Below, one piece after another: positions 1 through 5,551 of a stretch of DNA of 9,998 nucleotides. Numbering within the stretch: the first letter of the stretch is position 1; every line of letters begins with the position of its first letter. Origin of the DNA: SAR202 cluster bacterium (GTDB lineage Bacteria > Chloroflexota > Dehalococcoidia > Lucifugimonadales > UBA1123). The DNA lies in contig JASLRP010000347.1 in the NCBI GenBank assembly GCA_030743915.1, positions 1-9,998 of the forward strand. The letters are read 5' to 3'. Under the pieces are notes generated by a model. The model had not been told where the DNA came from and did not search any database. It saw only the letters and a list, made by a program, of their open reading frames with translations. A program made the position numbers and the translations under genes.

Positions 1-43
1 ATTACGTAATCAGGAGTTGATACCTATAATCATGGGTGTATTA

Positions 44-88
44 TAATGCCTATATGCCGTTAATGCCCGTATAATAGGCAGTATATTG
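44..88 (+). promoter_or_regulatory. AT-rich upstream element of the truncated DUF11 locus, shared with the intact gene
   Basis: This non-coding DNA contains GTTAATGC (59-66), TAGGCAG (75-81) and TATATTG (82-88). The same three words in the same order lie upstream of the intact lectin-DUF11 gene at 757-764, 769-775 and 783-789. It also holds an inverted repeat, TGCCTAT (47-53) with ATAGGCA (74-80), and ATGCC three times (46-50, 54-58, 63-67). I infer a relic of a duplicated promoter or operator region. The regulator is unknown. Confidence 0.4.
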
Positions 89-140
89 AAGTTTCTCAAG
101 TGAACGCCAATCATCAATTTGGTCTATCTGGGAAATACGG

Positions 141-569
141 GCTTACGTCATAACCGTCACCAACAACAGCACTTCCACCGCCGCGACTAACGTCCAGATC
201 AAGGACAAGCTCTCGCTCGGAACGTCCCTGATCTCTGCCATTGCGACCGCAGGGTTGTGCACAGGAGGCACAGAGATTACGTGCACGTTCACCAGCCTTG
301 CCGCTGGAGCCAGCACAACAGCAACTATTGTAGTCAAGGTCGACTCTAGCGCGTCCGGCTCCCTGACCAACGTCGCAACCACCACCGCTGACACCCTGGA
401 CAGCGTAATCAGCAACAACAGCTTCAAAGCCGTGACCGAGGTAACGAAGATGCCGCCTGTTCCCAGCGTGTCCGTGTGGGCACTGGCGGCGCTGTCCGCT
501 GTCCTTCTGCTGACCTTCTCTGGCCGCATACGTCGGAGGATCATGCGCCGGTCTGCGGTTGGAGGATAG
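141..569 (+). pseudogene. 5'-truncated DUF11-repeat surface protein with IPTL-CTERM-like tail
   Basis: This frame encodes the last part of a DUF11 repeat followed by a membrane-anchor tail. It is closely similar to the third repeat and C-terminus of the intact protein at 925-3159: shared words include TNNST, TATIVVKVD, SLTNVATTTADTLD, NNSFKAVT and LLLTFSG, then an Arg-rich end. The similarity starts abruptly near 141, in the middle of a repeat. The frame is open only back to a stop at 87-89, and I find no ATG, GTG or TTG start with a ribosome site before 255. The signal peptide, lectin domain and complete repeats of the paralog are missing, so the product could not be exported as its paralog is. 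There is no internal frameshift or stop, so the loss looks recent or the remnant is conserved by recombination. An alternative is a misassembly at the repeat. I am confident of the homology and less sure of the mechanism. Confidence 0.75.
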
Positions 570-756
570 CGTCTGGACGGCCACCTCATCTCCGACGCTT
601 CCGACTTCATGGCCGGCCAAATCTCGTGCCCAGACGGTGGCATAAGCTGTGCCTGAATTTTCAGATGCCCGCTCGTCGCGGGTCTAACCCCAGATTCCTC
701 AATCCTCGCTCAGTTTTCGGTTCGCCACAAGCGCCTGTTTATAGAGGTTGTCAGTG

Positions 757-810
757 GTTAATGCAATTTAGGCAGTTTTGCATATATTGCGTGATTATCT
801 CTGTTATTTG
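757..810 (+). promoter_or_regulatory. Conserved motif cluster upstream of the lectin-DUF11 gene
   Basis: This stretch holds GTTAATGC, TAGGCAG and TATATTG (757-789), matching the order seen at 59-88. It also holds ATTGCG (786-791) and GTTATTTG (803-810), which recur with identical 17-base start-to-start spacing at 9140 and 9157, upstream of the other secreted-protein gene. Over the 25 bases 786-810 against 9140-9164, 17 positions are identical without gaps. A shared regulator-binding site is the simplest inference. Confidence 0.4.
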
Positions 811-856
811 GCATTTGCCCCCTGTTTCAAGCATTTTTGAGGGATGAACGTAGTGT

Positions 857-885
857 TTAACAATAATATTTTCCCGCCGTAAACT
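857..885 (+). promoter_or_regulatory. Candidate sigma70-type promoter of the lectin-DUF11 gene
   Basis: TTAACA (857-862) is followed after 17 bases by TAAACT (880-885), matching the -35 and -10 consensus at 5 and 4 of 6 positions. Transcription would start near 892, about 33 bases before the ATG. The placement is plausible but not unique in this AT-rich stretch. Confidence 0.35.
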
Positions 886-900
886 GCGCATTGTCGCAGT
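883..900. promoter_or_regulatory. Perfect inverted repeat over the candidate -10/+1 region
   Basis: ACTGCG-CATTGT-CGCAGT is a perfect 6-bp inverted repeat with a 6-base spacer. It overlaps the putative -10 box and start site of the lectin gene and ends 11 bases before the AGAGGGG ribosome site (912-918). This position suits a repressor operator. In RNA it could instead form a small hairpin in the leader. Confidence 0.35.
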
Positions 901-924
901 ATCACAACATCAGAGGGGCTCTCA

Positions 925-3159
925 ATGAATCGTTTCGGCCTTATTCTCTTCGCAATCATGGTAACCGTTATCGGCGCCGCAGTGACCAGCGCTGTGTGGA
1001 ATGGAGCAGCGTCAGCGCACGACGATGGCGAGTTGCCATTCGTGGAGTTCGACGAGGGCGTCGTCGGAAGTGTCAACGTACAAAACGATGTCCAAACAGT
1101 TGTGTTTAGCCCGAGCGGAAAACTGATCGACGCCGATGACTCATTCAACGATGCAGCGCCGACGTTGAAGATGCTGGGGGCTGTGGTAACCAAGACGTTC
1201 ACAGATTTCACCTCGTCGAACCTGAGTTCCTTGCAACTCAACAATAATACTGCGACCCAGAATCCCAACTCCGATGATGTTCTGAGATTGACCTCCGCCG
1301 GCACAAATAAAAGTGGCAGCGCGTTTTTGACGGATACTATCTCCCTGGGAAGCCAGAGTTCGTTCAGCACTGCTTTTCAATTCCGCATCCACAGTAGTGG
1401 AGGCAGTTTTCAGGGTGGCGGAGCCGACGGCCTGGTGTTTGTCGTTCAGACCGTCAGCAACTCCGCAGGCACCACCGGCTCGGGCATTGGCTACAAAGGC
1501 ATAAACAACAGCGTCGGCATTGAGTTCGACACCTTCAACAACGGCACCAGTGAAGGCGCCTGCGAATCGTCGTTCGGCGAAAACCATGTGGGGATCAACG
1601 TGGGGGGTAGCATATGTTCCAATCCCCAGATCGACGTGACCAGCAGCCTGGGGGCGCTGGACGCCGGCACCACCTTCTTTGCCTGGGTAGATTTCGATGG
1701 GTCATCAAATGACTTGGAAGTGCGACTCTCTACCACTGCTTCGCGGCCCTCGACAGCGCTGCTGTCCAAGAATGTTGACCTGGTCGCTGAATTAGGCACG
1801 TCCGACGCTTTCGTAGGATTCACTTCGGCTACGGGCGGATCATTCTCCGCCCACGATATTGTGGCCTGGCAGTTCACAAACAGCTTCCAGCCCATTCAAG
1901 AAATCGTGCCTGATCCAGAGGCAGACCTTGAGTTGACCAAGACCGATTCGCCAGATCCTGTGATCGCTGGCGCCAACCTGACTTACACGATTACTGTCAC
2001 CAACAACAGCACATCAACTGCCGCATCCAATGTACAGATCAAGGACAAACTCCCATCCGGAACGTCTCTGGTCTCTGCCGTTGTCACCGGAGGGTCTTGC
2101 TCAGGAACGACAGAAATAACATGTTCATTCAGCAGTCTCGGCGCCGGATCGTCCACCGTTGCAACCATCGTGGTCAAGGTCAACACTGGCACGTCCGGCA
2201 CGCTGACCAACGTCGCCAGCACAACCTCTGACACGTTGGACCCCGTAGCCAGCAACAACTCTGCGCAGACGACGACTCAGGTGGCCACTCCCACCGCCGA
2301 CCTCGAGTTGACCAAAACCGACTCGCCAGACCCTGTGATCGCTGGCGCCAACCTGACCTACGTGATAACTGTCACTAACAACAGCACATCCAATGCCGCA
2401 ACCAACGTACAGGTCACGGACGCGCTCCCGACAGGGACGACGCTGGTATCTGCTGTTGCAAACGGAGGAGGGTCATGTAGTGGGACGACAAGTATAAACT
2501 GTACATTCAGTACCCTGGCTGCAGGAGCCAGCGCCACAGTAACTATCGTGGTCACGGTTAACACCGGAACGTCCGGTCCGCTGACCAACGCCGCGACCGC
2601 TACCTCCGACACGTTGGACACCGTAACCAGCAACAACACGGCGCAGACGACAACTCAAGTGTCTACCCCCGCCGCAGACCTCAAGGTGACCAAGACCGGG
2701 TCTCCAGACCCTGTGATCGCAGGCACCAACCTTACCTACGTGATAGTTGTCACCAACAACAGCACAACAACCGCCGCCACCAACGTTGAGGTCAAGGATA
2801 AACTACCGCCTGGGACGTCTCTGGTTTCAGTGAACGCCACCGGAGGAGGGACGTGTAGTGGGACGACAGACATAACCTGCACGTTCAGTAGTCTGGCCCC
2901 AGAAAGCGCAGTCGTGGCAACCATCGTGGTCAAGGTTGACGTTGGCGCAACCGGTTCGCTGACCAACGTGGCGACCACAACCGCCGACACATTGGACAAT
3001 GCAATCGGCAACAACAGCTTTAAGGCCGTGACTCAGGTATCGCCACCCTCGCCAGTCCCCAACGTGTCTCCGTGGATGCTGGCCGCGCTGGCCGGTGTGC
3101 TCCTGCTGACCTTCTCAGGCCCCGTGCGTCGGAGGATCATGCAGCGTTCCGAGGTGTAG
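925..3159 (+). CDS. Secreted L-type lectin / triple DUF11-repeat surface protein with C-terminal anchor
   Basis: This is a 744-residue predicted extracellular adhesin-like protein. The N-terminus (MNR, a hydrophobic stretch at about 4-25, then ASA at 29-31) is a signal peptide, probably cut after Ala31. Residues about 90-325 form an L-type (legume-lectin-like) beta-sandwich. The hallmarks are GGADGLVF (Asp168), VGIEFDTFNN (197-206, with Glu200, Asp202 and Asn206 in the metal/sugar-site region), NHVGI (220-224) and the closing strand VAWQFTNSF. Three DUF11 repeats start at about residues 333, 458 and 584, each beginning with ADLxxTKT and ending with a TTTQV- or AVTQV-type strand. The last 34 residues (VPNVSPW, a hydrophobic segment, then RRR) resemble an IPTL-CTERM sorting tail. 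ATG 925 has AGAGGGG six bases upstream. DUF11 domains are common in bacterial and archaeal surface proteins. Binding to extracellular glycans is an inference and the ligand is unknown. Confidence 0.85.
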   Translation: MNRFGLILFAIMVTVIGAAVTSAVWNGAASAHDDGELPFVEFDEGVVGSVNVQNDVQTVVFSPSGKLIDADDSFNDAAPTLKMLGAVVTKTFTDFTSSNLSSLQLNNNTATQNPNSDDVLRLTSAGTNKSGSAFLTDTISLGSQSSFSTAFQFRIHSSGGSFQGGGADGLVFVVQTVSNSAGTTGSGIGYKGINNSVGIEFDTFNNGTSEGACESSFGENHVGINVGGSICSNPQIDVTSSLGALDAGTTFFAWVDFDGSSNDLEVRLSTTASRPSTALLSKNVDLVAELGTSDAFVGFTSATGGSFSAHDIVAWQFTNSFQPIQEIVPDPEADLELTKTDSPDPVIAGANLTYTITVTNNSTSTAASNVQIKDKLPSGTSLVSAVVTGGSCSGTTEITCSFSSLGAGSSTVATIVVKVNTGTSGTLTNVASTTSDTLDPVASNNSAQTTTQVATPTADLELTKTDSPDPVIAGANLTYVITVTNNSTSNAATNVQVTDALPTGTTLVSAVANGGGSCSGTTSINCTFSTLAAGASATVTIVVTVNTGTSGPLTNAATATSDTLDTVTSNNTAQTTTQVSTPAADLKVTKTGSPDPVIAGTNLTYVIVVTNNSTTTAATNVEVKDKLPPGTSLVSVNATGGGTCSGTTDITCTFSSLAPESAVVATIVVKVDVGATGSLTNVATTTADTLDNAIGNNSFKAVTQVSPPSPVPNVSPWMLAALAGVLLLTFSGPVRRRIMQRSEV
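1921..3048 (+). repeat. Three tandem DUF11-coding repeats, about 375-378 bp each
   Basis: The units run approximately 1921-2295, 2296-2673 and 2674-3048. Identity is visible at DNA level: 26 bases at 1957-1982 recur exactly at 2332-2357, an offset of 375. Unit 2 is one codon longer than unit 1 because of an extra Gly in the GGG loop. The truncated locus at 141-569 carries a partial fourth copy most like unit 3. Such repeats are prone to unequal recombination. Confidence 0.9.
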
Positions 3160-3203
3160 GTTCAGACGGTTTGATTTAGCTCTGTCAATCTGAGACCACA
3201 GAC

Positions 3204-3257
3204 GAGGAGTCTGGTTGCCGTTCGGAAACGGCAGTATTGCCAGCGACCAGACTCTTC
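3204..3257. terminator. Composite hairpin between convergent genes, probable transcript 3' structure
   Basis: GAGGAGTCTGGT (3204-3215) pairs with ACCAGACTCTTC (3246-3257): 12 bp with one G-U pair in the plus-strand RNA. Nested directly inside is TGCCGTT (3216-3222) with AACGGCA (3227-3233), a perfect 7-bp stem with a 4-base loop. It sits 45 bases after the lectin-gene stop and 48 bases before the stop of the facing dehydratase gene. A second small hairpin, GACATT-GGG-AATGTC, lies at 3272-3286. There is no U-tract in either direction, so I call it a bidirectional 3'-end or stability structure and not a proven intrinsic terminator. Confidence 0.5.
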
Positions 3258-3304
3258 ACTCCACTCAACATGACATTGGGAATGTCTCATCACCAGACCA
3301 GAGG

Positions 3305-4213
3305 TTAGACGACCACCACATCGTTCTCCAGCGTGCCGATGCCGGATATGGACATCGTGACCACGTCCTCTTCTTGAAGCGTGAACTCCGGAGGCGGCAC
3401 TATGGCCGTTCCCGTCAACACGGTCGTCATGTTGGGGACGTAGTTGTAACGCTGGAGCCAGTCGGCCAGTTCCTCGCAGGTCCGAGCCATCTCTGATGTG
3501 GATGTCTCGTCGTGCCACACGTCCTCGCCGTTTCGGGTTATGGTGCAGGCGATTGACAGGTCTCGAACGTCGGGCATGGACTCTGCCGAAACGAAGCACG
3601 GCCCGATGGCGCAGCATCGGTCGAAGACCTTCGCCTGGGGCAGATACAGTGGGTTTTGGCCCTCGATTGTGCGGCTGCTCATGTCGTTGCCGATTGTGTA
3701 GCCGATGATTTCGTCCTTATAAAGGACGAAGGCCAACTCCGGTTCTGGCACGTTCCAGTCGGAGTCGCCCCGGATGCCTACCGACTCAAACGGCCCGACG
3801 CACCGATCGGGTGTCGCTTTCAGGAACACCTCAGGACGCTCAGCCGAATAGACGTTTGAATACACGTCCGGCGTGTCACTCTCGCGGATGCGCTCCAACT
3901 CGCTGGACTTGTACGTGACGCCGGCGGCCCAGACCTCTGGCGGCTCAAAGGGACGGTCCAGCCGGTAGTACGATTCGCCTCCACGGGACATGTCCATCAA
4001 CTCGCCCAGGTCGAATCTGTCGGCGTCGCCATCGCTGAGAATCCGAGAGGCGATCTCGTCAATGTTCGTGCCTGAAAGGGACGCCGCCAGCGCCAAGTCT
4101 TCCAGTTCGGTCAGGTCCGGGTCGATGGACGTGAGGTCCAGAAGCAGGCCGTCTTCTGGCTCTGCTGTCAGTCTGTTGTCTCCGTCGTTGGATATCAGGG
4201 CGTAGTAACGCAT
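3305..4213 (-). CDS. FAH-superfamily hydrolase, 2-keto-3-deoxy-D-arabinonate dehydratase type
   Basis: This is a 302-residue protein of the fumarylacetoacetase (FAH) superfamily. Its layout follows archaeal 2-keto-3-deoxyarabinonate dehydratase, which turns the keto-deoxy sugar acid into 2-oxoglutarate semialdehyde: EPPEVWAAGVTY, then RPEVFLKATPDRCVG, SDWNVPEPELAFVL, GYTIGNDMSSR, ENPLYLPQ-like QNPLYLPQAKVFDRCCAIGP, and LTGTAIVPP near the end. Glu157 and Glu159 of the PEPE motif and Asp177 match the superfamily Mg2+ ligands. I place the start at 4213, not at the ATG at 4231, because GGAGGT lies at 4229-4224 (minus strand), 10 bases before 4213, inside the longer version, and the resulting MRYYAL start resembles relatives. 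It follows the protease gene by 84 bases on the same strand and is probably co-transcribed. The exact substrate is inferred; related subfamilies act on other 2-keto acids. Confidence 0.8.
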   Translation of the reverse strand: MRYYALISNDGDNRLTAEPEDGLLLDLTSIDPDLTELEDLALAASLSGTNIDEIASRILSDGDADRFDLGELMDMSRGGESYYRLDRPFEPPEVWAAGVTYKSSELERIRESDTPDVYSNVYSAERPEVFLKATPDRCVGPFESVGIRGDSDWNVPEPELAFVLYKDEIIGYTIGNDMSSRTIEGQNPLYLPQAKVFDRCCAIGPCFVSAESMPDVRDLSIACTITRNGEDVWHDETSTSEMARTCEELADWLQRYNYVPNMTTVLTGTAIVPPPEFTLQEEDVVTMSISGIGTLENDVVVV

Positions 4214-4297
4214 CGGTCGAGCTACCTCCATGTGCTTGAAACGACGATCTATCGCTGAATTGGCCGAGATGGAATGTACGGTATGCGGAGCCGAGGG

Positions 4298-5185
4298 TCA
4301 AGCGTCGGCGTATCGCGACCCGGCCAGTATCGCGCTTCCGGGCATCAGCGCCGCCTGAGCAGGGGTCGAATCCGGATGGCACTCCAGGTAGGACATCACC
4401 ATGCGGTATCCCAACGTGTTGCCGGTCCACTGGGGCACTCTGTCGTTGTCGCCAAACAGCATCCTTCGGATCTCCGTGGTGTCTGAGACCGCGAACCGGC
4501 GGCGCACCCTGGGCCAGATGCGCTCGCTTTCTTCTTCATCTAGCGCGTCCGTCCAGGCCGGTGTGACCTCCGACATTACACTCAGGGCGAAAGCATCGGC
4601 CACGCCCTCCGCAATCATGGCGTCCAACAGCGTCTCAGGCTCCTGCGTCTTCGTGTACACCAGCCTGCCCCCGGATATTCCCCTGGGAAACAACAGATTG
4701 CGCACCAGGTGAGCGTACTCGTGGACCACCGTGTAGGACAGCCAGTCCTGCCAATTTTCCACGGGCCAGACGAACACCAACGTGGCCTGCGTTCCCAGGC
4801 TGAACCCCAGCACGCCGTTCATCTGGTTCAACAGCACGCTGCTCTCGCCATCGCCCGGCAGAATAACGATTCGAGAGTTCAGGTCTGGACGCGCCAGCGC
4901 CTGTGCCGCCTTGCCCAAAGCCCTCTCTGCCACGCTTTTTGCATCGTCGTTCTCCAATTTGTCCAACGCCGCAAGGAGTTCAGGGACGCTGGGATCCCCC
5001 AATTGAGTAACGGCGGTGCGCTGACCCATATCAATAAAAGCCGGGTGAAGCGTCGAGAGTTGGTTGCGAACGTACTCCCGCATCCGGGTTTCGATAGCGT
5101 CAACCGCCTTCATCGCAGGCAGGCCCTCAGACTGTCTGGCGAAGTGGCTCACCACTCGATATGCCGGTATAACAGAAACCGCCAC
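4298..5185 (-). CDS. DUF2268/YjaZ-like putative zinc-dependent protease
   Basis: This 295-residue protein carries a zincin motif, HEYAH (His155, Glu156, His159), preceded by YTVV, and a downstream AEGVADAFAL stretch (Glu193 a likely third metal ligand). It ends with GYRMVMSYLECHPD, a pattern typical of the DUF2268 family of predicted Zn-dependent proteases. No signal peptide or membrane segment is evident, so it is probably cytoplasmic. The start is GTG at 5185: the perfect ribosome site AGGAGGTG (5198-5191, minus strand) lies five bases upstream. It is the first gene of a probable two-gene unit with the sugar-acid dehydratase and is divergent from pyrG. The family's substrates are poorly known, and a functional link to the dehydratase is unproven. 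The N-terminal 100 residues are Ala- and Leu-rich, probably helical, without a recognised domain. Confidence 0.75.
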   Translation of the reverse strand: MAVSVIPAYRVVSHFARQSEGLPAMKAVDAIETRMREYVRNQLSTLHPAFIDMGQRTAVTQLGDPSVPELLAALDKLENDDAKSVAERALGKAAQALARPDLNSRIVILPGDGESSVLLNQMNGVLGFSLGTQATLVFVWPVENWQDWLSYTVVHEYAHLVRNLLFPRGISGGRLVYTKTQEPETLLDAMIAEGVADAFALSVMSEVTPAWTDALDEEESERIWPRVRRRFAVSDTTEIRRMLFGDNDRVPQWTGNTLGYRMVMSYLECHPDSTPAQAALMPGSAILAGSRYADA

Positions 5186-5210
5186 GGTCTCACCTCCTCA
5201 ACCTTTGGGT

Positions 5211-5239
5211 TAAATTGGGCGAAATGATTGTTGACACAA
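5211..5239 (-). promoter_or_regulatory. Weak candidate promoter for the protease-dehydratase pair
   Basis: On the minus strand TTGTGT (5239-5234) and AATTTA (5216-5211) are 17 bases apart and lie just upstream of the AGGAGGTG ribosome site. The match is poor (about 4 of 6 for the -35). It overlaps the -35 region of the divergent pyrG promoter, so the two could compete. This is the best candidate I see, not a firm call. Confidence 0.2.
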
Positions 5240-5260
5240 TTGAGACACGATAGATATACT
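5231..5260 (+). promoter_or_regulatory. Sigma70-type promoter of pyrG
   Basis: A perfect -35 box TTGACA (5231-5236) is followed after 18 bases by TATACT (5255-5260, 5 of 6). Transcription would begin near 5267, which gives pyrG a leader of about 285 nt. It is among the best promoter matches in the window. Confidence 0.6.
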
Positions 5261-5266
5261 TTTCCA

Positions 5267-5551
5267 AACAGGAGAGGAAGCGCTCAAAGGCTGTGACGCA
5301 AATTCTCGCGAAAGCCATCCACGAGGTGTTCAGGTAGTGGCTCTGCCCTACCGAAACCTCAACCCCCAAAATCCCTCTCGAACTGTCCCACTCAACACCC
5401 GAGTATTTCCTGTAGCCGGCATTTTGGATTCACGACGCGCGCTGTCTGTTGCGCTCCCTTCCGAAATGGGCTTAGAACATCCGAAGGTAATCTGCACCCA
5501 GCCCGCGAGAATCGCTGGCCGTCCTCCACAGGGCTAAGGAGTAACTTTGCC
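5267..5551 (+). promoter_or_regulatory. Long 5' leader of pyrG
   Basis: If the promoter at 5231-5260 is used, this is untranslated RNA. It contains a possible 14-codon frame, GTG 5293 to TAG 5335-5337, behind GGAGAGG (5271-5277, 15 bases away), and a long-range complement ATTCTCGCG (5302-5310) with CGCGAGAAT (5504-5512) that would bring the two ends of the leader together. I see no intrinsic terminator of the kind used in Bacillus pyrG attenuation. The pyrG ribosome site AAGGAG is at 5536-5541. A 66-codon frame at 5337-5537 has no good ribosome site and no recognisable product. Confidence 0.4.

Larger units (their letters stand above)
570..924 (+). other. Intergenic upstream region of the lectin-DUF11 gene
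   Basis: I see no convincing gene in these 355 bases. The left part has a small hairpin, CCCGC (668-672) with GCGGG (678-682), without a following T-run, so it is not a clear terminator for the remnant at 141-569. The right part (about 740-900) becomes AT-rich and carries the shared motifs, the promoter candidate and the palindrome listed separately. Frames crossing the region have no ribosome sites and no recognisable product. Confidence 0.6.

Noticed and set aside
663..740. A frame reading RRGSNPRFLNPRSVFGSP, similar in style to mis-annotated frames next to RNA genes
   Set aside because: No tRNA or other RNA structure can be assembled here, and the frame has no start with a ribosome site.
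1921..3048. Repeats considered as a CRISPR or satellite array
   Set aside because: The units are about 375 bp, in frame, and encode DUF11 domains.
4214..4231. The upstream ATG at 4231 as the start of the dehydratase
   Set aside because: The GGAGGT ribosome site would fall inside the coding region; the ATG at 4213 has it at a proper distance and gives a family-like N-terminus.
5337..5537. A 66-codon frame in the pyrG leader ending at the pyrG ribosome site
   Set aside because: It has no good ribosome site, odd composition and no recognisable product, and lies in a probable untranslated leader.
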